From Saprospiraceae bacterium (lineage in GTDB: Bacteria; Bacteroidota; Bacteroidia; Chitinophagales; Saprospiraceae): a DNA stretch of 64,000 nt. The DNA lies in NCBI GenBank assembly GCA_016715985.1, contig JADJXD010000001.1, forward strand, positions 4,774,001 through 4,838,000, written 5' to 3'. The notes under the pieces were generated by a model, which did not search any database, had not been told where the DNA came from, and saw only the letters and a program-made list of their open reading frames with translations. The position numbers and the translations under genes are program-made. Shown piece by piece: positions 54,456 through 63,277 of the stretch (within the stretch, counting starts at the first letter, position 1; the number at the start of each line of letters is the position of its first letter).

Positions 54456-55877
54456 ATGATAGAACAGAGAAAGCTTGAATTGATATTGTACCGGTTGAGC
54501 GATTTTCTGGCAGCCATGCTGGCCTGGTTTCTTTTTTTTCTTTACAGGAAAAACATAGAAACACCCGAAATTGAGTTATCTGTAATATTGAAAGACCAAA
54601 AACTTTGGCAAGGTCTGATTTTGATCCCTGTCGTTTGGATGATATTATATTCAATATTTGATAAGTATAGGGATATTTACAGATATTCCAGGCTCGACAC
54701 GCTTAAAAATACCTTTTTTATCTCGTTGATGGGGACTTTAGTACTCCTGTTTACAATCCTTAAGGATGATTCAGCATTGAATCATGCCAGTTATCTGGAC
54801 TTATTTACAAGGTTATTTTTATTGCATTTTGGGATCACATCCTTTTGTCGGATGTTGATTCTTACCATTGCGAGTCGCAGATTAAAGTCCGGAAAGGTCA
54901 GTTATAACACGCTCATCATAGGAGGAGATAAAAATGCAGTTGATCTCTTTGAAGAAGTCAAAAGCCGGCCACATAGTCTCGGACATAACTTTATTGGATT
55001 TGTAGACAGTAATGGAAAAAGCAAAAACATTCTGGATCAATATCTTCCTAATCTTGGAAAATTTAAAGATCTGGAAAGTATCATCAGGGATAAAAATGTA
55101 GAAGAAGTCATCGTTGCTGTCGAGACTTCAGAGCATAATAAAATGAAAGTTATCTTAGATACTTTATTTGATTATTCTGACCAGATATTGATTAAGGTGA
55201 TACCGGATACGTATGATATTATGCTCGGTACTGTAAAAATGAATCATATATATGGAGCCGTTTTGATTGAAATTGAGCAGGAATTGATGCCTTACTGGCA
55301 AAAAATATTGAAGAGAATTATTGATATTGTTGTTAGTATTATTGCTGTGATTGTGTTATTGCCTATAATTATTTTCAGTGCAATTAAAGTCAAATTGTCA
55401 TCGAAAGGACCTGTTTTTTATAAACAGGAAAGAATCGGATTAAACGGAAGACCATTTGACATTATTAAATTCCGGTCGATGCATCTGACCGCTGAAAAGG
55501 ATGGTCCGCAACTTTCACATGATAATGATAACAGAGTCACAGGGTGGGGGAAAATTATGCGAAAATGGCGTTTGGATGAAATACCTCAATTTTTTAATGT
55601 TATCAAAGGTGACATGTCTTTGGTAGGGCCCAGACCGGAGCGGAAATATTATATTGATTTAATATCAAAAGATGCACCGCATTATAAACACTTATTGAAA
55701 GTTAGGCCAGGTATTACTTCCTGGGGACAGGTTAAATATGGATATGCGTCCAATGTGCAACAGATGATCCAGCGATTGAAATTTGATATTTTATATATCG
55801 AAAACATGTCTTTAAGTCTTGATTTTAAAATTTTGTTCTACACCATTCTGGTACTTTTTCAAGGCAAAGGTAAATAA
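54456..55877 (+). CDS. Polyprenyl-phosphate sugar-1-phosphate transferase (WcaJ/WbaP-like)
   Basis: The 473-residue enzyme starts an exopolysaccharide or O-antigen chain by moving a sugar phosphate onto undecaprenyl phosphate. Four N-terminal membrane segments lie in 10-135, then a CoA-binding-like Rossmann part (NTLIIGGDKNAVDLFEEV), a fifth membrane segment at about 290, and the bacterial transferase domain (GPVFYKQERIGLNGRPFDIIKFRSM, DEIPQFFNVIKGDMSLVGPRPE). No glycosyltransferase cluster follows, so the rest of the pathway is elsewhere. Confidence 0.92.
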   Translation: MIEQRKLELILYRLSDFLAAMLAWFLFFLYRKNIETPEIELSVILKDQKLWQGLILIPVVWMILYSIFDKYRDIYRYSRLDTLKNTFFISLMGTLVLLFTILKDDSALNHASYLDLFTRLFLLHFGITSFCRMLILTIASRRLKSGKVSYNTLIIGGDKNAVDLFEEVKSRPHSLGHNFIGFVDSNGKSKNILDQYLPNLGKFKDLESIIRDKNVEEVIVAVETSEHNKMKVILDTLFDYSDQILIKVIPDTYDIMLGTVKMNHIYGAVLIEIEQELMPYWQKILKRIIDIVVSIIAVIVLLPIIIFSAIKVKLSSKGPVFYKQERIGLNGRPFDIIKFRSMHLTAEKDGPQLSHDNDNRVTGWGKIMRKWRLDEIPQFFNVIKGDMSLVGPRPERKYYIDLISKDAPHYKHLLKVRPGITSWGQVKYGYASNVQQMIQRLKFDILYIENMSLSLDFKILFYTILVLFQGKGK

Positions 55878-55883
55878 AGAAGT

Positions 55884-56615
55884 ATGCGAACTTTTGGCAT
55901 CATAGGGTTTCCATTGACCCACAGTTTTTCGCCGACTTATTTTGCAAAAAAATTTATGGAAGAAAATATCACTGATGCGGAGTACAGAATTTTTTCCATT
56001 CAAGACCCTAAAGATTTTTTAACATTATCTGATCACTTTAATATTTGTGGATTGAATGTCACAATTCCGCACAAAATTTCAGTTATTCCGTTTCTGGATG
56101 AGTTAAGTGATGTTGCTATATCTGCCGGTGCTGTAAATACCATAAGCTTTGAAAATGGCATTAAAACAGGATATAATACAGATGTATGGGGTTTTGAAAA
56201 GTCTTTATTAAATTTTACCGGAGATATAAATAATATTACATCCGCTTTGATTTTGGGTGATGGAGGGGCTGCCGGAGCAGTCAGGTTTGTGTTGGAAAAA
56301 TTTGATATCCCTTATCGAATAGTTTCAAGAAAACAGGGATATTTGGGTTTTCACCAATTAACAAAAAAAATCATTAAAAACCACAATCTCATCATCAATA
56401 CGACACCCGTGGGCATGTATCCTGATGATCAAAATGCACCGGCAATTCCATATGAATATCTGACAGAAGAACATTTTTTGTATGATTTGATATACAATCC
56501 GGAAAAAACCTTATTTTTGACCAACGGATCAAATCGCGGAAGTAAGACAATTAATGGGTTTGAAATGTTAAAGTTACAAGCTGAAAAATCATGGCAAATA
56601 TGGAACCAACCTTAA
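55884..56615 (+). CDS. aroE: Shikimate dehydrogenase
   Basis: The 243-residue enzyme reduces 3-dehydroshikimate in the aromatic amino acid pathway. Motifs are GIIGFPLTHSFSPTYFAKKF with the shikimate Ser residues, CGLNVTIPHKISVIPFLDE with the catalytic Lys, GAVNTI, and the NADP loop LILGDGGAAGAV. It is a little shorter than E. coli AroE, as usual in this phylum. It lies 6 bp after the sugar transferase gene and may overlap the proline dehydrogenase start. Confidence 0.93.
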   Translation: MRTFGIIGFPLTHSFSPTYFAKKFMEENITDAEYRIFSIQDPKDFLTLSDHFNICGLNVTIPHKISVIPFLDELSDVAISAGAVNTISFENGIKTGYNTDVWGFEKSLLNFTGDINNITSALILGDGGAAGAVRFVLEKFDIPYRIVSRKQGYLGFHQLTKKIIKNHNLIINTTPVGMYPDDQNAPAIPYEYLTEEHFLYDLIYNPEKTLFLTNGSNRGSKTINGFEMLKLQAEKSWQIWNQP

Positions 56616-57826
56616 ATCCTACAGATATGTCTGAACCTGAACAGGAACCTTTACCTGATTTTTCAGATACAGAAATTGCTTTCTCCAATAAATCTGACAA
56701 AGAGCTTAAACAAACTGCTTGGCTTTTCAGATTGATGAACAATCCCGGTTTAGTTAAGTTTGGTTCCGTAATTGGATATCATGCCGTAAAATTAAGAATA
56801 CCATTAACCGATTTTATAGTCCGTAAGACCATTTTTAAACAATTCTGCGGGGGTGAAAATCTGCTTGATTGCCAGAAGACCATCGATCACCTTTATGAAT
56901 TTGACACACTCACTGTTTTGGATTATGGTGCTGAAGGAAAAACGGATGAAGATGAATTGGATGCAGTAATGCAGGAGACAATGAGGGCTATTGAAATGGC
57001 CGCTTCCAATAATTCTGTTCCGAATGTCAGCACAAAAATAACAGGTCTGGCAGATAAAAATTTACTTTTAAAGATTCAGGAAGGACAAAACTTATCTTCC
57101 GGGGAGCAACGACAGTACAATCACCTAGTCGAAAGAATTGACGAGATATGTAGTAAAGCCGCTGAACTGGAAGTAGGATTATATGTGGATGCAGAAGAAA
57201 GCTGGATTCAGGATCCGATAGACCGATTGGTCATGTCCATGATGGAAAAATACAATAAAGAAAAAGTCATCATTTATAATACATATCAGTTATACATAAG
57301 TGATAAATTAGATAAATTGAAAGCGGATCATCAGTCTGCACTGGCTGCCGGAGTTTTATTTGGTGCAAAATTGGTTAGAGGTGCTTATATGGATAAGGAG
57401 AGGAGAAGAGCAAAGGAACTGGGATATCCATCACCGATTCAACCGGATAAAGCAGCTACAGATAAAGATTATAATCTGGCTATAAAATATTGTTTGGAAA
57501 ATCACGAAACAATCGCTTCATGCTGTGCCTCCCATAATGCCGAGAGTAACCTGTATCAGGCAGAATTAATAAACAAGCTTGAACTGGACCATAATCATCC
57601 GCATATTTATTTCTGTCAGTTGTATGGCATGAGTGATAATATTACGTTTAATTTGGCCCATGCTGGTTATAATGTTGCAAAATACGTTGTTTATGGCCCC
57701 ATCAAAGATGTAATACCATATCTTATCAGACGAACAGAGGAAAATAGTTCCGTTACCGGAGAAATGAGTCGTGAACTAGCGTTGATTGATACTGAGATGA
57801 GAAGACGTGGTCTTCAGAAAAAGTAA
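56591..57826 (+). CDS. Proline dehydrogenase
   Basis: The protein of about 411 residues is a PutA-type FAD-dependent proline dehydrogenase TIM barrel that oxidises proline to pyrroline-5-carboxylate. Visible blocks are STKITGLADKNLL, GLYVDAEESWIQDPIDRLVM, ARFAAGVLFGAKLVRGAYMDKER-like and ASHNAESNLYQAEL, with YLIRRTEENSSV near the end. The frame from ATG 56591 overlaps aroE by 25 bp; ATG 56627 (MSEPEQ) avoids the overlap and is an equally plausible start. The second enzyme of proline breakdown is not in the window. Confidence 0.88.
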   Translation: MANMEPTLNPTDMSEPEQEPLPDFSDTEIAFSNKSDKELKQTAWLFRLMNNPGLVKFGSVIGYHAVKLRIPLTDFIVRKTIFKQFCGGENLLDCQKTIDHLYEFDTLTVLDYGAEGKTDEDELDAVMQETMRAIEMAASNNSVPNVSTKITGLADKNLLLKIQEGQNLSSGEQRQYNHLVERIDEICSKAAELEVGLYVDAEESWIQDPIDRLVMSMMEKYNKEKVIIYNTYQLYISDKLDKLKADHQSALAAGVLFGAKLVRGAYMDKERRRAKELGYPSPIQPDKAATDKDYNLAIKYCLENHETIASCCASHNAESNLYQAELINKLELDHNHPHIYFCQLYGMSDNITFNLAHAGYNVAKYVVYGPIKDVIPYLIRRTEENSSVTGEMSRELALIDTEMRRRGLQKK

Positions 57827-57844
57827 TTTTTAGTACAGTTTGTT

Positions 57845-58498
57845 TTATACCACCAAACTTATTCTGTGGACTCCCGGCTGATAATTTTTTGACATCAGAT
57901 ACTTGATCTGTTCATAGTGATTTTTATTATCTTTAAAATTGATTGTATTCAGATCTATAATTAAAATCGGGTATGAGAGGATATTCCTGAAATATTCAAA
58001 ATAAGCATTCTGTATTTTTGTAAGGTAGTCCGGAGTAATTTTTTTTTCATAATCTCTTCCTCTACCTGCAATATTGTCCAAAAGTATATCTACATTTCTG
58101 TGAAAATAGACGAGAATATCAGGTTTCGGAAAAGATTGGTTCAATACACTGAACATTTTTTGAAATAGCCTGAACTCATCATCCGGCAAGTTTTTTCTTG
58201 CAAAAAGTAAAGTTTTTACGAATGAATAATCTGCAACAGTGAATTGACGGAATAAATCCTGATTTAAAAGAGATCGCTGCATTTGTTTATGACGTTCTGT
58301 CATAAAAAACAACTCCACCGTAAATGCAAATCTGTCCGGCTCCTGATAAAAAAGAGGGAGAAACGGATTGTCATTAAACTCTTCCAAAATGAGACTGCAG
58401 TTGTATTCTTCTTTCAAAAGATTACAAAAAGTTGTTTTGCCGGCTCCAATGTTACCTTCAATGCAAATGTAATTATATGGAAATTGATGAACTATAAT
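57845..58498 (-). CDS. Deoxynucleoside kinase with its P-loop upstream of any canonical start codon
   Basis: The frame codes for a dNK/dGK-family kinase that phosphorylates deoxynucleosides. It shows LILEEFNDNPFLPLFYQ, ELFFMTERHKQMQ, TVADYSFVKTLLFA and RDYEKKITPDYL. The first ATG/GTG/TTG in frame is a TTG at 58417, but it would lose the P-loop: the same frame upstream reads ICIEGNIGAGKTT. No stop interrupts it back to 58528, and no ATG, GTG or TTG exists in frame there. With a perfect -7 element at 58518-58525, translation should begin at ATT 58498 or ATA 58495. The ends given assume ATT. Confidence 0.75.
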   Translation of the reverse strand: MIVHQFPYNYICIEGNIGAGKTTFCNLLKEEYNCSLILEEFNDNPFLPLFYQEPDRFAFTVELFFMTERHKQMQRSLLNQDLFRQFTVADYSFVKTLLFARKNLPDDEFRLFQKMFSVLNQSFPKPDILVYFHRNVDILLDNIAGRGRDYEKKITPDYLTKIQNAYFEYFRNILSYPILIIDLNTINFKDNKNHYEQIKYLMSKNYQPGVHRISLVV

Positions 58499-58517
58499 GG
58501 TTTGATTTATAAGGACA

Positions 58518-58525
58518 CAAAAATA
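58518..58525 (-). promoter_or_regulatory. -7 promoter element of the deoxynucleoside kinase gene
   Basis: TATTTTTG on the minus strand is a perfect match. It begins just after the folK stop codon, and places transcription start near 58513, about 15 nt before the likely ATT start. Confidence 0.55.
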
Positions 58526-58527
58526 TA

Positions 58528-59022
58528 CTAATTTTTTATATCCTCATATAAAAATACTTCGCTCGTATCTTCACACTGATCATATAACTCCTCGATAGTT
58601 ATTTGATGTTCGGGATCGATAAATTCTTCAGATATTTCCATCAAAGGTATAAGTACAAAATTTCTTTCCGTTCTTCGGGGATGTGGAATGCTAAGTGTTT
58701 CTGAATGATAAATCAGATTGTCACAGTAAATGATATCAATATCAATAACCCTTGGACCCCATTTTATGGTCTGCACTTTTCCGAGATTTCTTTGAATATC
58801 ATCCAGCTTTTTATAAAAAAAATCCGGTTCCAGTTCTGATTTTACCAAGAGAGCCATATTCAAAAAGCTTTCCTGGTCTTTCACACCCCAAGGTTCTGTT
58901 TCATAAATGGCGGACTGAGAAATGATTTTTGCAGAAGTCTTACCCAATGCTTCAATAGCTTTTTGCAGCATTTCTGCTCTATTGCCTACATTTGAGCCGA
59001 GATGTAAGTAATAATTATGCAT
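58528..59022 (-). CDS. folK: 2-amino-4-hydroxy-6-hydroxymethyldihydropteridine pyrophosphokinase
   Basis: The 164-residue enzyme transfers pyrophosphate from ATP to hydroxymethyl-dihydropterin in folate synthesis. Motifs are YYLHLGSNVGNR at the start, YETEPWGVKDQESFLNMALLV, GPRVIDIDIIYCD and SIPHPRRTERNFVLIPL. The longest frame begins at a TTG at 59076 but crosses a terminator; ATG 59022 (MHNYYLHLG) matches the family. The kinase gene follows on the same strand. Confidence 0.92.
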   Translation of the reverse strand: MHNYYLHLGSNVGNRAEMLQKAIEALGKTSAKIISQSAIYETEPWGVKDQESFLNMALLVKSELEPDFFYKKLDDIQRNLGKVQTIKWGPRVIDIDIIYCDNLIYHSETLSIPHPRRTERNFVLIPLMEISEEFIDPEHQITIEELYDQCEDTSEVFLYEDIKN

Positions 59023-59047
59023 TACTGTACTTTTATTATGTAAATAA

Positions 59048-59085
59048 AATAAACGCCTGCTTAAATTAAAAAGCAAGCGTTTATT
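59048..59085 (-). terminator. Terminator after the alanine/glycine symporter gene
   Basis: AATAAACGCCTGCTT (59048-59062) pairs with AAGCAAGCGTTTATT (59071-59085) with one mismatch, ending in a T-rich tract on the minus strand. Confidence 0.72.
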
Positions 59086-59103
59086 GCATTTCTGATTAGA
59101 AAA

Positions 59104-60810
59104 TTATTTGAAATATCGTTTTACATTTATAGCATCAAGATATGCATTCAGTTCCTTCTTAACTTCCGGGAAAAGGAATAGAAGCCCGATCATATTGGGA
59201 AATACCATAGCTAAAATCATTGCGTCTGAAAATCCCCAAACAGACTCCATATTTGCAGCAGCTCCGATTACAATGAATATAAGGAAGAGAACTTTGTAAA
59301 CCAAAGATGACATTTCATTTTTACCGAATAAGTACATCCATGACTGCAATCCGTAATAAGACCATGAAATCATAGTTGATATTGCAAACAATACAATAGC
59401 TATTGTTAATACATACGGAAACCAGGAAATTGAGTTTTGAAATGCAAGAGAAGTCAATGTCGAACCCTGAACACTTTGTCCGTTTATATTTACGGTGGCG
59501 GTTCCATATTCAAATACTCCTGTAGAATTATAAATAATCACAACCAGTGCGGTCATTGTACAAATTACCACCGTATCAATAAATGGTTCCAGTAATGCAA
59601 CGATACCCTCTGAAGCCGGATATTTTGTTTTTACAGCCGAGTGTGCAATAGAAGCACTTCCGGCACCTGCTTCGTTGGAGAAAGCGGCCCTTCTGAATCC
59701 AATAATCAAAACCCCAAACAATCCTCCCAGACCTGCCTGTGGATTGAATGCCTGTGTTATGATTTGTCCAAATGCATCATCAATAAAGGTGAAATTGGAT
59801 AGAATGATATACAAACATGCACCCACATACAACAAAGCCATAAAAGGCACTACTTTTTCAGTCACTGCTGCTATCCTCTTGATTCCTCCGATAATAACAA
59901 TTCCTACGATAATAGCCAAAATAACACCTATGATTGTTCCAGCGCTACCGCTTGACCATCCTAACATTGACGCTAATTGAGATGCAGCCTGATTGGATTG
60001 TGCTGCATTTCCACCACCAAATGATCCGCCAATACATAAAATGGCAAATAATACCGCTAATACTTTTCCTGCCACTTTCTGACCTTTTTCAGCCAATCCT
60101 TTTGATAAATAATACATAGGCCCTCCAAAAACAACTCCATTTTGGTCCACATCTCTGTATTTAACCCCGAGTGTACATTCAACAAATTTTAGTGACATTC
60201 CCAGAAGACCACAAATAATCATCCAGAATGTAGCTCCCGGGCCTCCCAATGCAATGGCAAGAGATACTCCGGCGATATTGCCCAGACCCACAGTGCCTGA
60301 TACGGCCGTAGCTAACGCCTGAAAGTGACTAACTTCGCCGTCTTTACTTTCGTCTCTGATTGTATCTACAATGTCCCCATTCACTATATTCACTTCTGGA
60401 GCAGAACCCGGCTCATCCCTTACTTTTTCAATTTCATCATATTTTCCGCGAACGACATTAATTGCTAATGGGAATCTCCTGACATTGATAAAAGAAAAAT
60501 AAAGCGTAAAAAATAATGCACCTAACACTAATACTATCAATACGATCGGTAAACTGAAATCGCCAATGGTTATCGGGTATAAAACGTAATGTTCCCATCG
60601 GGCAGCAATCGGAGCAAACGCATTATCTATCCTTTCGTCCCATCCCGGAGGTACAGCATCGGTTGCTGAAATGTCTGCAACTGCGGTATTAGTTGTGTCG
60701 GCAGAAATCAGTGTTGTTTCCAGTGTATCTGTATTCTCCTGACAAAAAGCTGAATAGGGTAACGTATAAATAAAAAGTAATAAAAGCAGTATTTTGTGGA
60801 TCTGTTTCAT
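59104..60810 (-). CDS. AGCS-family sodium:alanine/glycine symporter with N-terminal extension
   Basis: The 568-residue protein has the AGCS core from about residue 75: HFQALATAVSGTVGLGNIAGVSLAIALGGPGATFWMI, GGPMYYL, and RAAFSNEAGAGSASIAHSAVKT, with ten or more segments. Before it lies a signal-like segment (LLLLLFIYTLPYSAFCQ) and about 50 residues rich in Thr, Asp and Ala. Such an exported tail is not in the standard AGCS layout, though I believe other Bacteroidota have it. It imports alanine or glycine with Na+. Confidence 0.9.
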   Translation of the reverse strand: MKQIHKILLLLLFIYTLPYSAFCQENTDTLETTLISADTTNTAVADISATDAVPPGWDERIDNAFAPIAARWEHYVLYPITIGDFSLPIVLIVLVLGALFFTLYFSFINVRRFPLAINVVRGKYDEIEKVRDEPGSAPEVNIVNGDIVDTIRDESKDGEVSHFQALATAVSGTVGLGNIAGVSLAIALGGPGATFWMIICGLLGMSLKFVECTLGVKYRDVDQNGVVFGGPMYYLSKGLAEKGQKVAGKVLAVLFAILCIGGSFGGGNAAQSNQAASQLASMLGWSSGSAGTIIGVILAIIVGIVIIGGIKRIAAVTEKVVPFMALLYVGACLYIILSNFTFIDDAFGQIITQAFNPQAGLGGLFGVLIIGFRRAAFSNEAGAGSASIAHSAVKTKYPASEGIVALLEPFIDTVVICTMTALVVIIYNSTGVFEYGTATVNINGQSVQGSTLTSLAFQNSISWFPYVLTIAIVLFAISTMISWSYYGLQSWMYLFGKNEMSSLVYKVLFLIFIVIGAAANMESVWGFSDAMILAMVFPNMIGLLFLFPEVKKELNAYLDAINVKRYFK

Positions 60811-61093
60811 ATGTAAGTTTTTGAAATTTAAGGGTCAACATAATTCATTTGTAAACCCACTGTGAATAATTGATTAAATTGTCGGTGAAAAGTATGAATA
60901 TATTTTCATTCCACCAAAAAAAAGATATTTCACGTAGAATTTTTATTAAGAATCCGGAACATACATTTGTCAAAATCAGGTCTGATGCCGAATTTATGCA
61001 AGAAAGCTAAACAACATTATAATTCATACTAAGTCTGATACTTCAATAATATTTGAATGATTATCTTTACATTTAATTTTTAAATAGCTTTTT

Positions 61094-61603
61094 ATGGTTT
61101 TGGATTTGATAGCATTAGACGACAGCTCAAAAGTTTGGGTGTATCAATCAAAAAATTTAATTGAAGATAAGATTCTGGAAGAAGTCAGACAGGATTTATA
61201 TATTTTTCTGGAACAATGGACAAGCCATAATGCAAGTCTTTATACTTACGGTAATATTTTTCATCACAGATTTCTTGCCATTTTTGTAGATGAGAGATTT
61301 GCCGGAGCAAGTGGTTGTTCAATCGATAAGTCCGTTCGCTTTATTGAATCATTGGAATCAAAGTACAATTTATCACTAATGGAACGAACGGATGTTGCTT
61401 ATATGATAAAAGCGGAAGATGAATACGGTGAAGATATAAGTGAAGTAAAAATACTCCCTTTACATGAATTGAAAATTGCAAATCAAGAAGGTTTAATCAA
61501 TGCAAATACCCTCGTTTTTGACAATCTGGTGAAAAACAAAAAAGAGTTTCTGGCATCCTGGATTAAGCCAATTCATCTCAGCTGGCATAAACGATTTATA
61601 TAG
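61094..61603 (+). CDS. Conserved Bacteroidota protein, often mislabelled ABC transporter ATPase
   Basis: This 169-residue cytosolic protein belongs to a family I know from Flavobacteriia and relatives: KVWVYQSKNLIEDKILEEV, FLEQWTSHNASLYTYG, FVDERFAGASGCSIDKSVRFI, NTLVFDNLVKNKKEFLASW and SWHKRF at the end. It has no Walker motif, so the label ABC transporter ATPase used for relatives is not supported. The function is unknown. Upstream TATCTTTA is one base off the -7 consensus. Confidence 0.75.
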   Translation: MVLDLIALDDSSKVWVYQSKNLIEDKILEEVRQDLYIFLEQWTSHNASLYTYGNIFHHRFLAIFVDERFAGASGCSIDKSVRFIESLESKYNLSLMERTDVAYMIKAEDEYGEDISEVKILPLHELKIANQEGLINANTLVFDNLVKNKKEFLASWIKPIHLSWHKRFI

Positions 61604-61640
61604 CTTAAATCTTATTTCATCTTTCAGGAATGTTATTATG

Positions 61641-61683
61641 TATAAAAGTGTTTCGGTTATGATAGAAAGTATCTACTTTTATA
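61641..61683. other. 9-bp inverted repeat upstream of the Spo0M-like gene
   Basis: TATAAAAGT (61641-61649) and ACTTTTATA (61675-61683) are a perfect inverted repeat 25 bp apart in the gap before the ATG at 61699. No T-run follows on the plus strand. It may be a leader hairpin or a regulator site. Confidence 0.35.
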
Positions 61684-61698
61684 TAAAATTTTAAACTT

Positions 61699-62166
61699 AT
61701 GTTTGGTTCTGTAAAAAAAATCCTGGGCATTGAAGGTGTAAAAATAGAATTGGTAGTGCCGGAAGTGGCCAATAAAGATGCCGGGGTTCTCACTGGATAT
61801 ATAAAATGTGTTTCATTGAGTGATAACAATATTATAGAATCCATTCATCTGGTACTGATTGAAAAATACACACGAGGGAAAAAAGAAAACCTGTTAGTCG
61901 ATGAATATGTCATGGGTAAACTGACACTCAAAGAGCCAATAAGAATTTCAAAGAACGACGTAGTTGAAGTTCCTTTTGAAATGTCATTTGTTTATGTTGA
62001 ATCCGAAATGGATAAATTGGGTCAGCAGAATTTTCTGACTAGGGGATTTGTCAGCCTGGCTAAAAAACTTCGAAATGTCAAGTCTGAATACTACGTCAAA
62101 GCAGAAGCGATCGTAAGAGGTACGAAGTTGAATCCATTTGACAAAAAAAACGTAATACTAAAGTAG
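61699..62166 (+). CDS. Spo0M-like (arrestin-fold) protein
   Basis: The 155-residue protein matches the SpoOM/Spo0M family: KILGIEGVKIELVVPEVANKDAGVLTGYIKCVS at the start, then VPFEMSFVYVESEMDKLG and KSEYYVKAEAIVRG. The fold is arrestin-like. Bacillus Spo0M was named from a sporulation phenotype; in this non-sporulating lineage the role is unknown, perhaps as a cytosolic scaffold. Confidence 0.75.
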   Translation: MFGSVKKILGIEGVKIELVVPEVANKDAGVLTGYIKCVSLSDNNIIESIHLVLIEKYTRGKKENLLVDEYVMGKLTLKEPIRISKNDVVEVPFEMSFVYVESEMDKLGQQNFLTRGFVSLAKKLRNVKSEYYVKAEAIVRGTKLNPFDKKNVILK

Positions 62167-62196
62167 AATAATATCCGAATAGATTAAAGAATAAAA

Positions 62197-63102
62197 CTAT
62201 TTCGTTTGATTCTTTTGTTTTTCTTCGATGAGTTTCATCAATTCTTCTTCTGTTTTATCGAGATTCTCCAATAAGAATTTTACATCGCCGATCATAGGAC
62301 TTTGCGGGTATGTTTCGACAAATCGGGTGTAATATATTTTGGCCTTATCCTTTTGTTTGAATTCATTTTCAAAAATGAAGCCCTGCAAAAAAAGTGCAAG
62401 AGAAGCTTTTTCATAAGTAGGATATCTATCTGTAATCCAACTGTAAAGATTCAAAGCTTTTGGGAAACTCCTGATAGACCTTGACATTTCTGCAGCTCTG
62501 AACAAATATTCAGCAGTCAGACTATCTTTTGGAAAAGCAATTGCTACTGCTTCACATATATCTATATAGTGTCTGATGTTTTGAGTATTCATTCCTGTTT
62601 CGTCCGGATTTACAAATATGGCTTCTGCTTTTCCTTTGACCATCGAATCTATATCTGTAATCTCAGAGTTTAAATCGGAAGGAATTGCTTTTACATTTTT
62701 GTCATCCGGAAAAGATTTTTTATAACCTTGATATAAAATAGCAGCAATCTCTTTTTCTGATTTCTCATTAAAGATGCCTGCTAATTTCCATAAGTAATCT
62801 GAAGTTTTTTCATCATCCGGAAAAAATCTGATAAACTCCTTCAGGAAAACAGGATAGTACAATGTGTTTTTGGCGTCTTCACTAAAAGAAATTCCCTTTA
62901 TAATGTACTTTTTTCGCAGATCTTTGTTATCAGTATCTCTTATCAGCTCACTTAATTTAGTAATTACCATAAGAAAATTGTCTTCTGTCGGATCTGCTAT
63001 GTAATTCTTTTCCAATTCTGATATTTCGGGAATTACAGGTACAGAATCATTTTTACAACCCAAAAAGGAAACCACAAAAGTTAATATCAATATTCTAAAC
63101 AT
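62197..63102 (-). CDS. TPR-containing lipoprotein
   Basis: The 301-residue protein has a lipoprotein signal (MFRILILTFVVSFLGC, Cys16) and a body of TPR-like helix pairs, seen in AEYLFRAAEMSRSIRSFPKALNLY, SLALFLQGFIFENEFKQKDKAKIYYTRFVETYP and LLENLDKTEEELMKLIEEK. It resembles YbgF/BamD-like outer-membrane TPR proteins in layout but is not clearly either. The longest frame begins at a TTG at 63129 that is part of the -7 element, so ATG 63102 is the start. Confidence 0.75.
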   Translation of the reverse strand: MFRILILTFVVSFLGCKNDSVPVIPEISELEKNYIADPTEDNFLMVITKLSELIRDTDNKDLRKKYIIKGISFSEDAKNTLYYPVFLKEFIRFFPDDEKTSDYLWKLAGIFNEKSEKEIAAILYQGYKKSFPDDKNVKAIPSDLNSEITDIDSMVKGKAEAIFVNPDETGMNTQNIRHYIDICEAVAIAFPKDSLTAEYLFRAAEMSRSIRSFPKALNLYSWITDRYPTYEKASLALFLQGFIFENEFKQKDKAKIYYTRFVETYPQSPMIGDVKFLLENLDKTEEELMKLIEEKQKNQTK

Positions 63103-63126
63103 ACTATTTTTATTTATTAAGAATGG

Positions 63127-63134
63127 CAAAGATA
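63127..63134 (-). promoter_or_regulatory. -7 promoter element of the TPR lipoprotein gene
   Basis: TATCTTTG on the minus strand is a perfect match. Its TTG (63129-63127) is the longest-frame start, so translation starts later, at ATG 63102. Confidence 0.62.
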
Positions 63135-63226
63135 CATTTTTTAATATTTAATATATTCCTTCAACTGGTTTTATTAACATCACATTTGAATTCCAACATT
63201 ATGATTTATTTCTATCAGGAAAATAT

Positions 63227-63234
63227 TACATTTG
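63227..63234 (+). promoter_or_regulatory. -7 promoter element of mazG
   Basis: TACATTTG is a perfect match; transcription should start near 63239, about 39 nt before the TTG start of mazG. Confidence 0.55.
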
Positions 63235-63277
63235 TGGAATAAATAATACATCTCAAAATTCAAAATTCACAGAAAAA

